Notes: a model not told the origin generated them from the sequence alone. A stretch of DNA of 47,920 nt from Chthoniobacter flavus Ellin428 (GCF_000173075.1 NZ_ABVL01000038.1:1-47920); one strand, 5' to 3'. Shown: positions 1 through 6,952, counted from the stretch's first letter. Program-made: numbers and translations.

Positions 1-1
1 A

Positions 2-478
2 GTGGGGACGAAACTGGAAGAGTTCGTGCGGGCGAAAATCGAGGACTGGCTGGGGCTGAAAATCAACCGGGAGAAAACCCGCGTGGTGGAGGTGCGAGAG
101 CCCTCTGCGGAGCTGGAGTTCCTCGGTTACAGCTTCCGGTTGGACCGCGACCTGGGTGGGCGGAAAATACGCTACTGGAACATGCAGCCTTCGGCCAAAG
201 CGCTGGCGCGTGAGCGCGAGAAGCTCCGTGGGTTGATCAACCGTCGGCGTGGCTGCCAAGCGCTGCCCGAACTGATCGCCGAACTCAACCGTCATCTGCG
301 CGGCTGGGCCAACTACTTCGGAGCCGGTTACAGCCGCAAGGCGTTCCGGGAAATCAACGCTCAAGTCAGTCGGCGGCTGGCGCGTCATCTGCGTCGCCGC
401 AGTCAACGAGGGTGGCGACCACCGAAAGGTACTTCGATCCACGCTCATCTCCAGCAACTTGGCCTGATCTACTTGTGA
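2..478 (+). CDS. Group II intron reverse transcriptase/maturase, C-terminal part (5' end outside window)
   Basis: This is the last ~158 residues of an intron-encoded protein; the reverse transcriptase core lies upstream of the window, so position 2 is only where the frame enters and is not a start. Visible are the end of the RT domain (INREKT, then EFLGYSF near residues 22-45) and the maturase domain X with the typical LNRHLRGWANYF near residues 95-106, followed by the basic tail. The protein binds its own intron RNA, helps splicing and primes target DNA. The last residues are not an HNH endonuclease motif, so it ends as an endonuclease-lacking form. An RNA domain V lies 26 bases after the stop, as expected for an intact intron end. 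Confidence 0.9.
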   Translation: MGTKLEEFVRAKIEDWLGLKINREKTRVVEVREPSAELEFLGYSFRLDRDLGGRKIRYWNMQPSAKALAREREKLRGLINRRRGCQALPELIAELNRHLRGWANYFGAGYSRKAFREINAQVSRRLARHLRRRSQRGWRPPKGTSIHAHLQQLGLIYL

Positions 479-503
479 ATGCCTCGTCCAAGAACGTTCT
501 GCG

Positions 504-606
504 AAAGCCGGATGCGGGAAATCTGCACGTCCGGTTTGACGAGGGGAGGGGCGGTCGACGGTCATGGCCATTACGGCTCTCATTCCGTCACCCCCCTCCT
601 ACTCTA
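504..606 (+). ncRNA. Group II intron domains V and VI, 3' end of the intron
   Basis: Positions 505-537 match the bacterial domain V consensus: the AGC triad at 506-508, outer arms AAGCCGG and CCGGTTT, and an inner stem GCGG/CTGC closed by a GAAA-containing loop. Domain VI follows as a long hairpin (roughly 541-600) whose 3' arm runs into CCTACTCTAC, a common bacterial intron end. The 3' splice site is therefore placed near 605-608; the exact base is inferred. The minus-strand nuclease gene ends at 611, so the intron sits against its stop codon. Confidence 0.8.
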
Positions 607-610
607 CCGT

Positions 611-1072
611 TTAAGCGCCTTTGGGTGGGCTGAGGGATTCGGCGGCTTGGGCGATGCTCCGGGCGTACCAGAAGGACCAGCGCTCGACCAACTCGGCGCC
701 GTCCGCCGGGGTGCGCGCCCAGACCACGGGGACATACTTCGCTTCGACCGAGTAGAGGCTGTGCAGGATCGCTTTCGGGGCGGTGCGGGAGCGGTAGTGG
801 CCTTGCTCGATCTGGCCGGGGCAGCCGATGACCAGCAGCCGGGCGAAGCGGTAGCCGCGCAGTCGTTCGAGCTCGCGGAGGAATCGGTCCCGGTCCCGCG
901 TCAGGCTCTGGACGAGGTCCGGGATGCTCTTGCGTTCGACGCTGAAGAGGCTTTCCAGGCCGGCTACCGAGTAGTCGCCGGAGGTCAGGCCGCGCACCGC
1001 CGTGGGGTAGGCCTGGATGGGGAGGGGATCTTGTTCCCGGCTGTCGATGAGGATGGTGGGAGAGATGTCCAT
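611..1072 (-). CDS. ERCC4/XPF-type nuclease domain protein
   Basis: The 153-residue product is a single ERCC4 nuclease domain. It shows the family motif GD-Xn-ERK-XXX-D exactly: D33 in SGDYS, E46-R47-K48 and D52, with an upstream acidic DSREQ at residues 10-14. XPF-family nucleases cut branched or flapped DNA; free-standing versions of this size occur in phages and mobile elements. The ATG at 1072 is chosen because it starts just before the conserved ILIDSREQ strand; an upstream in-frame codon at 1114 would run through the repeat array. It lies downstream of the repeats at 1074-1231 and of a RepA-like ATPase on the same strand, which suggests a job in element replication or recombination. No helix-hairpin-helix partner domain is present. 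Confidence 0.85.
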   Translation of the reverse strand: MDISPTILIDSREQDPLPIQAYPTAVRGLTSGDYSVAGLESLFSVERKSIPDLVQSLTRDRDRFLRELERLRGYRFARLLVIGCPGQIEQGHYRSRTAPKAILHSLYSVEAKYVPVVWARTPADGAELVERWSFWYARSIAQAAESLSPPKGA

Positions 1073-1073
1073 T

Positions 1074-1231
1074 AGGACACGGTTTTGCTGGTGTGTTCCA
1101 AAGCGTGTCGGCACCAGCCAGACACGGACACGGTTTTTGCCCTATATACATGGGCAAAACCGTGTCCGTGTTTGGCACACGGTTTTGGGGGCGGGACATG
1201 GTTTTTAGGACACGGTTTCGAAACGTGTCCT
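1074..1231. repeat. Iteron-like array of GGACACGGTTTT repeats with hairpins
   Basis: The 170-base gap between the nuclease and the RepA-like gene holds repeated GGACACGGTTTT-type units: direct copies near 1074, 1126, 1174 (GCACACGG), 1193 (GGACATGG) and 1207, and an inverted copy at 1155-1167. The copies at 1123-1142 and 1151-1170 form a nearly perfect hairpin of about 19 pairs around an AT-rich loop (TATATACA). The copy at 1207-1231 is itself almost palindromic around TTTCGAAA. Iterated sites next to replication genes usually are initiator-binding iterons or operators; which of the two is not shown by sequence. Confidence 0.75.
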
Positions 1232-1241
1232 GAATCTATTT

Positions 1242-2309
1242 TCATGCTTTCCCTTCTTCTTCTTCCGGGTAGTCCGAGGCCAATTCCTTGGCCCATTCCG
1301 GGCTCGCTTCAAACATCCCCGCTACGGTCGAGCTTTCTACAATGAGCCCGTTTGTCTTCAGCTCGATCCAATAATTCTTGAATGAATTCGGATGGATCTT
1401 CTGCTCGACCGGCACGACGGCGGCGAGCAGCGCTCTTCGCACCGACTTTCCCTGCGCGAAGTATTCGCCGAAGAGAGCCTTGGCTTTGGTCACCCGGGAA
1501 TTGCTCCGCGGGGCGTTGGGATCCTTCTTCGCCTTGCCCTTGCTTTTGAAGGCCACGTTGGTGCTGAGGTGCATCTTCGCTTCTTCATTCCAGGCAAAGC
1601 GGGGGCCGTCGTCCCGGGCCACGAAACACGAGCGGGCGCGCTCGCTGTACATCACGGTCACGCCGTGGGCGTCTTTTTCCAGGCGGAGATTGGTCTCCGC
1701 TTTGCGCTCGAGCTGGCTGCCGAGATGGCCGCGGGTTTTGCCAATATCGGTCCCCGGGTTCTCGTGGAGGACGCAGACGATGGCGGTGTCGAAGCGGATG
1801 GCCAGACGGTGGATTTCGTCGACCAAGGCGAGCGCTTCCTCCGGGTCGTTGGGATCCAGGCAGAGGTCGCCGATGCCGTCGATGATCACCGCCAGGATGC
1901 CCTGGCAGGCGGCTTGGGCGCGTTCCAGTTCGAGCGGGATGAGCTCGCGCCGCTGCTTCAAGGGCAGATCGGTGAGCAGATAGCTGCGCAGCCACGGGGG
2001 CGCATCCCGCCGGCCGGCGCGGTGCAAGGCGCGCATCATCGTCTTGTAGTGATCGTAAGGCGATTGCTCGGTGTCGAAGTGGACGACCGCCAGTTGCTCG
2101 GGGTTCTCCGAGACGAAGCCGAGGCAGTCGCCGGTGGGGTCCAGCGTCGAGCCGATGAGCGCGCCGATGGCCGCGCTCTTGCCGGCTTTGGCCTTGGCCT
2201 GGACGGCGAGCAAATTCCCCGGCGTGGCGATGACCGCGTCGCCGAGCTGAAAGACGGGCCGGGGCGGGGCCGGCGGCATCGTGGGGTCGAAGCGGCGGCA
2301 GCCCAGCAC
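1242..2309 (-). CDS. RepA-like hexameric helicase ATPase (AAA_25/RecA fold)
   Basis: The 355-residue product carries a Walker A AKAKAGKSA at residues 38-46, a Walker B ILAVIIDGIGDL at 138-149 and a VLHENPG sensor-like strand after it, the layout of plasmid RepA-type (RSF1010) DNA helicases. The C-terminal ~100 residues are basic, then helical, and may be a DNA-binding tail. The GTG at 2309 follows the preceding stop by one base; an ATG at 2279 would also keep the ATPase core. The frame is open upstream of 2309 to at least ~2345, and removing one base from the G run at 2339-2342 would join it to the DnaB-N gene with a sensible linker, so the two may be one ~520-residue protein. Confidence 0.8.
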   Translation of the reverse strand: MLGCRRFDPTMPPAPPRPVFQLGDAVIATPGNLLAVQAKAKAGKSAAIGALIGSTLDPTGDCLGFVSENPEQLAVVHFDTEQSPYDHYKTMMRALHRAGRRDAPPWLRSYLLTDLPLKQRRELIPLELERAQAACQGILAVIIDGIGDLCLDPNDPEEALALVDEIHRLAIRFDTAIVCVLHENPGTDIGKTRGHLGSQLERKAETNLRLEKDAHGVTVMYSERARSCFVARDDGPRFAWNEEAKMHLSTNVAFKSKGKAKKDPNAPRSNSRVTKAKALFGEYFAQGKSVRRALLAAVVPVEQKIHPNSFKNYWIELKTNGLIVESSTVAGMFEASPEWAKELASDYPEEEEGKA

Positions 2310-2310
2310 C

Positions 2311-2814
2311 TCACTGACGCTGCCCTCGGCCCGCGCCTGGGGCGATGCCGAGCACGCGCTTCTCCACCTCGGCGAGGATGTGCGGGACGTTATCCTGCTC
2401 GGTGTAACTACGCGTCGCGATGTCGGTGCAGACCTGGATGATCTCGCGGAGGGTGGATTTCTCCTGGAGGATATCGAGGTAATGCTCGGCGTTGGCCGCG
2501 GTGGGGAGGGAGGTGAAAAGTTCCGAGACGTAGGCCGCGCCGCTGGCCGCTTCGAGCTGGCGGGCGTCGTGCAAGGCCTGGCAGAGGGTGATGATGTCGA
2601 TCGGCTGGCGATCGGCGTAGAGCCGCTGCAGGTGCCCGAAGATCAGGGCATGCTGCGGGAGATGAAAGTGGGCGGGTGCGACGCCCCGGCGGCGGCACAA
2701 GGCGCCCACGTCCTCGGGGGCCAGCAGGAAGGAGCTGAGCACGCCCTTTTCGGCGGAGGCGGATTGCGGCAGGAGCCGGTGCGTTTCCGGTGGACTGATC
2801 AGGTGGCTCATCAA
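2311..2814 (-). CDS. DnaB-like helicase N-terminal domain protein
   Basis: The 167-residue product matches the N-terminal domain of replicative helicase DnaB: PQSASAEKGVLSSFL near the start, the FHLPQHALIFGHLQRLY segment and DIITLCQAL, then AAYVSELF and the helix ending EVEKRVLGIA. In DnaB this domain drives hexamer assembly and primase contact. It lacks any ATPase motif, which is supplied by the next gene, 1 base downstream. Such DnaB-N plus RepA-like combinations are often a single polypeptide, so the stop here may reflect a one-base indel in the GGGG at 2339-2342. Not the chromosomal dnaB, which would be ~450 residues with a RecA core. Confidence 0.8.
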   Translation of the reverse strand: MMSHLISPPETHRLLPQSASAEKGVLSSFLLAPEDVGALCRRRGVAPAHFHLPQHALIFGHLQRLYADRQPIDIITLCQALHDARQLEAASGAAYVSELFTSLPTAANAEHYLDILQEKSTLREIIQVCTDIATRSYTEQDNVPHILAEVEKRVLGIAPGAGRGQRQ

Positions 2815-3091
2815 AGCCGCTCGTTGATTCCCGAAATTTGGAGGTCAAGCCTTTTCGGAAATTATTTAAGCCGGAATCGACCGGATGACACCGCGGGGAG
2901 AGGGCAATCCCCTGCGGCAGAGAGTGGGTTAAGTGAAATTACATCTACGTGAAGGTTTCACTTTCCTGATGGGACTGGTCTCGGCAACCATCGCCGACCT
3001 GAGGTCAAGAACCTGATCCTCTTCCGTGCTCTGAGGGATGGCGCCGCTCCGAAGCCGCCGGCATGATCCTTCGATTTGCCGCATCCGCTGC
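2815..3091. other. Intergenic region without a recognised gene
   Basis: About 280 bases between the divergent DnaB-N gene and rpsT. Short open frames are present on both strands but none has coding character or a ribosome binding site. No repeat family of the window is found here. It must hold the promoter of the minus-strand replication genes, but no convincing -35/-10 pair was picked out. Confidence 0.5.
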
Positions 3092-3119
3092 TTGACACCA
3101 CGTGGTTCACCGTTAGTCT
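3092..3119 (+). promoter_or_regulatory. Probable rpsT promoter
   Basis: A perfect TTGACA at 3092-3097 is followed after 16 bases by TAGTCT at 3114-3119, a weak -10. The leader to the ATG at 3148 would be about 20 bases. The match to the -35 is exact and the place fits a strongly expressed ribosomal protein gene. Confidence 0.5.
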
Positions 3120-3147
3120 TGCGACCCTTTTTCACTACTACCAGAAC

Positions 3148-3411
3148 ATGGCCAATACGAAATCTGCCGCCAAACGCGCCCGCCAAACCACCCGCCGCAC
3201 TGCGATCAACAAGCGCAGCCTCACGGCGGTGAAGAATCAGCTCAAGAACGTGCGCGACGCCCTCAAGGGCGGCAGCAAGGACAAGGCGAAGGCCGCGGCC
3301 GCTTCGTTTTTCTCGACGGTGGACAAGGCCGTGAAGGCCGGCCGCCTGCACAGCAACGCCGCTGACCGCCACAAGAGCCGCCTAAACAGCGCGCTCGCCA
3401 AGCTGGCCTAA
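3148..3411 (+). CDS. rpsT: 30S ribosomal protein S20
   Basis: The 87-residue, lysine/arginine-rich product opens with MANTKSAAKRARQT, the hallmark S20 start, continues with RRTAINKRSLTAVKNQLK and ends with the conserved NAADRHKSRLNSALAKLA. S20 binds 16S rRNA helices 9 and 44 in the small subunit. The length is typical. The ATG at 3148 is preferred over an in-frame ATG at 3076 because the extra residues are unrelated to S20 and because the TTGACA promoter lies between them. It stands alone, with its own promoter and a strong terminator 18 bases after the stop. Confidence 0.98.
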   Translation: MANTKSAAKRARQTTRRTAINKRSLTAVKNQLKNVRDALKGGSKDKAKAAAASFFSTVDKAVKAGRLHSNAADRHKSRLNSALAKLA

Positions 3412-3428
3412 TCCCGCATCTTTTTTCT

Positions 3429-3464
3429 GCCCGACTTCGCGTCTCACGCGAGGTCGGGCTTTTT
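3429..3464 (+). terminator. Rho-independent terminator of rpsT
   Basis: GCCCGACTTCGCG at 3429-3441 pairs with CGCGAGGTCGGGC at 3447-3459, with one G-U pair and a five-base loop, and a TTTTT run follows. Confidence 0.9.
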
Positions 3465-3479
3465 GCGTTTTGGGAAGGC

Positions 3480-3574
3480 TCCTATTATTCCTATTTCTCG
3501 CATACCTCCTATCGATCAGCGCGCCGCTTCTCGAAGGATAGGAGGAATAGGACGGATAGGAACTATAGGAGGAG
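3480..3574. repeat. Nonamer tandem repeat hairpin (TCCTATWCC family), copy 1
   Basis: The left arm (3480-3513) repeats TCCTAT-type units about every nine bases. After a loop of about 20 bases the right arm (3533-3574) carries the inverted form, GGATAGGAGGAATAGG and similar. The whole can fold into a long hairpin between two converging genes. Related copies lie at 30747-30803 and 45958-46024. Confidence 0.75.
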
Positions 3575-3600
3575 GCGCACCACGCCACCCCCGAACGGCC

Positions 3601-3924
3601 CTACACCGGCGCCAGTTGATGCGAAAACTCCCGGAGACTGGGCTTCAGTTCATCCGGGAGTTCGAGAAAGAGGAGTGTGCTCTCGTGGCGTTTGTCCGCT
3701 GTGGGCTCACACCAGACGACGATGCCTTCAATCGTCATTCGGCAGAAACCCAGCCGCGGGTCCATGTGCGTCAGCAACACGGAAAGCTGGGTGCCGATGC
3801 TGAATTGCCAGCGCGAGGTAAATCGCATGCCGCGTTCGGAGACATCGATGTCGCCAAATTCGCAGCGCTGGGCGTCTGCACCATAGTCCAGATAAAGCAA
3901 CGGGGTATCGGTTCCGGTCAGCAT
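3601..3924 (-). CDS. PilZ-like domain protein
   Basis: The 107-residue product has the DVSERG segment (D-x-S-x-x-G of PilZ domains), then a run of beta strands with GIVVWCE near residues 67-73, which fits the barrel of a PilZ fold. The upstream RxxxR cyclic-di-GMP motif is not clear: only one arginine (QRCEF) lies at that place. It may therefore be a PilZ fold that does not bind the nucleotide. It is a lone gene on the minus strand, converging with rpsT. Assignment is by motif only. Confidence 0.55.
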   Translation of the reverse strand: MLTGTDTPLLYLDYGADAQRCEFGDIDVSERGMRFTSRWQFSIGTQLSVLLTHMDPRLGFCRMTIEGIVVWCEPTADKRHESTLLFLELPDELKPSLREFSHQLAPV

Positions 3925-4013
3925 GTGGGGTCTCTCTCGGGGCTTAAATTCTGCAGGACGCGAAACAAGCTAGCACGCTGCCCTGCGGTGTCAAAAGCGT
4001 GGTGAAAATCTTC

Positions 4014-4790
4014 TTAAGCATCCGCTTCGACGGGTTTTGTCTCTGCCGCGGCGAGTTCGGCGGCATCCGGGAACTCTCCCTTGCGCGCTTCTTTCTCGGC
4101 TTCCGCCAGGGCGCGCAAGGCGATCCGGGCCAGGGCCATGGTGGCCACGAAGGTCAGCGCGAGCCCGCCGAGCCAGACGACGTATTCGATGGGATGGGGG
4201 TGTGTTTTCCCCTGCCAGATCTTGAGGCCGTATTGGGCCATCGTGCCGAAGTAGGCGTAGAGGAAGAGTCCCGGCGCCTGGCCCAGCGCGACCCAGAGCA
4301 TGCAGGTGCCAAAGCGGATGCGGGTGACGCCGTAGAGGTAGTTCAGCAGGCTCGAAGGGAAAAGCGGATGCACCTGGCTGAAGAAAATGATCTTCCAGCC
4401 GTCCTTGGCGATCGCCGCATCGAGCGCGGCCCACTTGCGCTTTTGCAGGAACTTCCGCGCCACCCAGCCGCGCCCGAGTTTGCGGCTGATGAAGAAGGAC
4501 ACGGCCGCTCCGCCGACGTTGCCGATGAGATTGAGGGCGAAGCCCCACCAGATGCCGAAGAAGAGCCCGCTGCCGATGGCCAGGACGCCACCGGGGAGGA
4601 GCAGCACATTGCAAGCGCCGTAGAGCAGGGGATAAAGCACCGCACCCCAGAATTCCATGGCGCCGATCTTCTGCTGCAGGCGCACGATGTATTCCACCAC
4701 CGGATAGCGATGCGCCAGCCACGCCACCACGCCCGCCGCCAGCGCGAGGCCGGCAAACTGGAGGTAGAGGGCGCGTTTGAATTTCGACAT
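4014..4790 (-). CDS. TVP38/TMEM64 (DedA-like VTT domain) membrane protein
   Basis: The 258-residue product is an integral membrane protein. The VTT core is seen in LLPGGVLAIGSGLFFG, GNVGGAAVSFFISRKLGR and the later FSQVHPLFPSSLLNYLYGVTR, with about five or six membrane segments. Family members act in phospholipid or undecaprenyl-phosphate movement across membranes; the substrate here is unknown. The ATG at 4790 lies ten bases after the stop of the homocysteine methyltransferase gene, so the two form an operon and a start further upstream would overlap that gene. The C-terminal tail is charged and rich in Glu/Ala. Confidence 0.85.
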   Translation of the reverse strand: MSKFKRALYLQFAGLALAAGVVAWLAHRYPVVEYIVRLQQKIGAMEFWGAVLYPLLYGACNVLLLPGGVLAIGSGLFFGIWWGFALNLIGNVGGAAVSFFISRKLGRGWVARKFLQKRKWAALDAAIAKDGWKIIFFSQVHPLFPSSLLNYLYGVTRIRFGTCMLWVALGQAPGLFLYAYFGTMAQYGLKIWQGKTHPHPIEYVVWLGGLALTFVATMALARIALRALAEAEKEARKGEFPDAAELAAAETKPVEADA

Positions 4791-4800
4791 GGGAAATGGC

Positions 4801-5652
4801 TCAGGTCGGCGTGGTCGTTTCGCGGAACGCCGCGGCCAGGGCGGCGATGTGCTGGGGACCGACTCCGCAGCAGCCGCCGAGCAAGCGCACGCCGCGCTCG
4901 GCGAGGGTGCGCGCATTGGCGGCGAAAACTTCCGGCGTGGTCGGATACGCAAGCTGTTGATCGTGCGTCTTCGGCAATCCGGCGCTGGGAAAGGCGGCCA
5001 GCGTTGCGTCGGGGTCCATGCCATCGAGCAGATGCAGCGCATGGGTGCCGTCCACGCAATTCGCGCCGACCACTTCCGCCTCCGCGGCCCGCACTTTGGC
5101 GATGGCGGCTTGAAAGGCCTGCCGATCGTTGCTCGTCAGCATGGCGACGACGGGGCAGTGATGCAGCGCCTGCTTGGCCTCGAGGGCGACGAGCAATTCA
5201 TCCGCGTCGAGAAAGGTCTCCAGGAAAATGATCCGGCAGCCCCCATCGAGCAGCGCGCCGATCTGGTCGGTGAAGACTTCGTGGCGGTCAATACCGCGCG
5301 CCGCCGCTTCCTCGGCGGTGATCCCCAGCGGCCCCACGCAACCCGCGACGTACACGTCCTTGCCCCGGGCCACGTCTTTCGCCAATTGCGCGGCGGTCCA
5401 GTTCAGCTCGCCCACCCGGTGCTCGCAGCCGTATTGGGCCAGCCGCACCGCGTTTGCGCCGAAGGTATTCGTTTCGATCAACCGTGCACCCGCTGCAATG
5501 TAACGTTCGTGAACGCCCCGAACGAGATCCGGGTCACTAACGCAAAGTTCCTCCAGGCAGCGTCCGGGAGGCACGCCGTGGGCCAGCAGTTCCGTCCCCA
5601 TGGCCCCATCGCCGATGAGGACACGGTGCTGAAGTTCGTCGAGAAAATCCAT
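4801..5652 (-). CDS. Homocysteine S-methyltransferase family protein
   Basis: The 283-residue product follows the MetH N-terminal/BHMT/MmuM barrel: GDGAMGTELL at residues 14-23, ETNTFGAN at 60-67, AGCVGPLG at 103-110 and the zinc ligands C199 (GANC) and C261-C262 (GGCCG). It moves a methyl group to homocysteine to give methionine; the donor (S-methylmethionine, betaine or another) cannot be read. It is a single domain, without the folate or cobalamin modules of MetH. The ATG at 5652 is the one just before the conserved barrel start; upstream codons run into a leader hairpin and a repeat element. Confidence 0.88.
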   Translation of the reverse strand: MDFLDELQHRVLIGDGAMGTELLAHGVPPGRCLEELCVSDPDLVRGVHERYIAAGARLIETNTFGANAVRLAQYGCEHRVGELNWTAAQLAKDVARGKDVYVAGCVGPLGITAEEAAARGIDRHEVFTDQIGALLDGGCRIIFLETFLDADELLVALEAKQALHHCPVVAMLTSNDRQAFQAAIAKVRAAEAEVVGANCVDGTHALHLLDGMDPDATLAAFPSAGLPKTHDQQLAYPTTPEVFAANARTLAERGVRLLGGCCGVGPQHIAALAAAFRETTTPT

Positions 5653-5689
5653 GGGCTCGGGAAATATCCGTGCCCCTTCGCAGCTTGCC

Positions 5690-5730
5690 GAGAAGAAAAG
5701 CGCCGGTTTTTCGCCCGGTGAATCGGCGCT
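5690..5730 (-). promoter_or_regulatory. Terminator-like hairpin in the leader of the homocysteine methyltransferase gene
   Basis: Read on the minus strand, AGCGCCG (5730-5724) pairs with CGGCGCT (5705-5699) and is followed by a pyrimidine-rich TTTCTTCT run. It ends about 40 bases before the ATG at 5652, a place where an attenuator or riboswitch expression platform would sit. No known SAM, SAH or cobalamin aptamer was recognised upstream. Confidence 0.35.
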
Positions 5731-5772
5731 CGCCAGACGGTCGGCTGTCAGATATTCGCCCGCGAACCTAAG

Positions 5773-5915
5773 CATTACCCACATCTCAAAAAGACTGCGG
5801 ATGGAGCCCGCGAATCACGCAGATAACGCGAATGAGGAGATTTTATTCGCGTGATTTGCGTGATTCGCAGGCACTTCTTCTCTCCGCGGGACCTTCAAAA
5901 AAGATGTGGGTAATG
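5773..5915. repeat. Mini element family A, copy 1, with 14-base terminal inverted repeats
   Basis: CATTACCCACATCT at 5773-5786 is repeated inverted as AGATGTGGGTAATG at 5902-5915. The interior holds a palindromic core: CCCGCGAATCACGCAGAT on the left and its inverted partner on the right. A second, almost identical copy is at 23410-23553. It carries no open frame with coding character, so it behaves like a MITE. Confidence 0.85.
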
Positions 5916-5994
5916 GTTAGCCCGCGAACGGCGCATGTGGTGGGGAACTCCGTTGCAGATAAGCCACTACCAATCCTTTTGTGGTTCTTGCAAA

Positions 5995-6078
5995 GAGAAG
6001 AAGTGCCCGCGAATCACGCAGATCACGCGAATCAAATCCTTTCCAATTCGTGTCATCTGGGTGATTCGCGGGCTTCTC
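5995..6078. repeat. Hairpin repeat with the GCGAATCACGCAGAT core
   Basis: GAGAAGAAGTGCCCGCGAAT at 5995-6014 and the following GATCACGCGAAT pair with the inverted arm ending ATTCGCGGGCTTCTC at 6064-6078. The core is shared with families A and B but the family A termini are missing, apart from a degenerate GAGATGTAGGCAATG just beyond. It is probably a decayed relative. The surrounding 5916-6159 contains no gene. Confidence 0.7.
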
Positions 6079-6159
6079 GCCGCGTTTTCGAGATGTAGGC
6101 AATGTTCTGGTCCGGTAGCGCTCGCCAAAGAGCCCATTGTGCGCTAGATACGCGCCTCC

Positions 6160-6936
6160 ATGAAGCCGCTTTGTCTCATCCTCGCCGCATTCCTGGCCAT
6201 CTTTGGCCTGGCCGGCTGCTTTCAGATGGAGCGCGTCATCAAGCTCAAGCCCGATGGCAGTGGCACGATCGAAGAGACGATGATGATCCCCAAGGCGGCC
6301 CTGGCGGATTTCCAAAAGTTTGCGCCGGGCAATAAACCGCCGGACGTCTTCGACGAAGACCGGCTCAAACAAGCGGCCGGCAAAATGGGAGAAGGCGTGA
6401 CGTTCGTTTCCGCGAAGAAGATGAGTTCGGATGCCGGCGAAGGTTTCTCCGTGGTCTACGCCTTCACGGATATCAACAAGCTCAAGATCGACCAGAATCC
6501 CGGCGATTCCATGAGTGGCCCGGGTGGTACACCGCAGGGCGGCAAGAAAGATCCTTTCGTTTTCCATTTCACACCGGGACAGCCCGCCGTGCTCCGCATC
6601 TCCATGCCCCCGCCGCAATTCAAGCCGGCCAAGCCGGGTGACGCCGGACCGGACGACGCGACATTGCGGATGATGCAACAGATGCTCAAGGACTTGAAAA
6701 TCGTTTCGGCGATCGAGGTCGGCGGCGCCATCTCGGAATCCAATGCCGAATATCATGACGGCTCGCGGGTGACCTTCATGGATGTGGACTTCAACAAGGT
6801 GCTGGCCGATCCCGCGAAATTCAAAGCGATGATCAAGGCGAACCCGCAGACGATCGAGGAAGCCAAGAAGCTAATTCACGGAATCGAAGGCGTGAAGATC
6901 GAGACCGCGCCCGAGGTGACCATCCAGTTCCAATAA
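6160..6936 (+). CDS. Lipoprotein of unknown function
   Basis: The 258-residue product has a short signal peptide and a lipobox LAGC with the acylated Cys at residue 20, so it is exported and lipid-anchored. The mature part begins QMERVIKLKPDGSGTIEETM, a beta pattern seen in families of lipoproteins with a 'linear-in-time' repeat-less beta domain, but no named family could be fixed. The C-terminal half is rich in lysine and includes a helix EEAKKLIHGIEGVKIE. It is 16 bases upstream of the membrane acyltransferase gene on the same strand, so co-transcription is likely. Confidence 0.75.
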   Translation: MKPLCLILAAFLAIFGLAGCFQMERVIKLKPDGSGTIEETMMIPKAALADFQKFAPGNKPPDVFDEDRLKQAAGKMGEGVTFVSAKKMSSDAGEGFSVVYAFTDINKLKIDQNPGDSMSGPGGTPQGGKKDPFVFHFTPGQPAVLRISMPPPQFKPAKPGDAGPDDATLRMMQQMLKDLKIVSAIEVGGAISESNAEYHDGSRVTFMDVDFNKVLADPAKFKAMIKANPQTIEEAKKLIHGIEGVKIETAPEVTIQFQ

Positions 6937-6952
6937 CCCAACCACCTCATCC

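Noticed and set aside
1074..1231. CRISPR-like array
   Set aside because: Units are short, occur in both orientations and at irregular spacing, and there are no unique spacers of constant length or cas genes.
1242..2441. Long plus-strand open frames opposite the RepA-like gene
   Set aside because: They are mirror frames of a GC-rich coding region without recognisable domains.
4014..5042. A longer start for the TVP38/TMEM64 protein at 5042
   Set aside because: It would overlap the homocysteine methyltransferase coding sequence by 240 bases; the ATG at 4790 fits the membrane protein start.
5651..6147. Short reading frames across the family A element
   Set aside because: They follow the inverted repeats and recur wherever the element does; no ribosome binding site or conserved domain.
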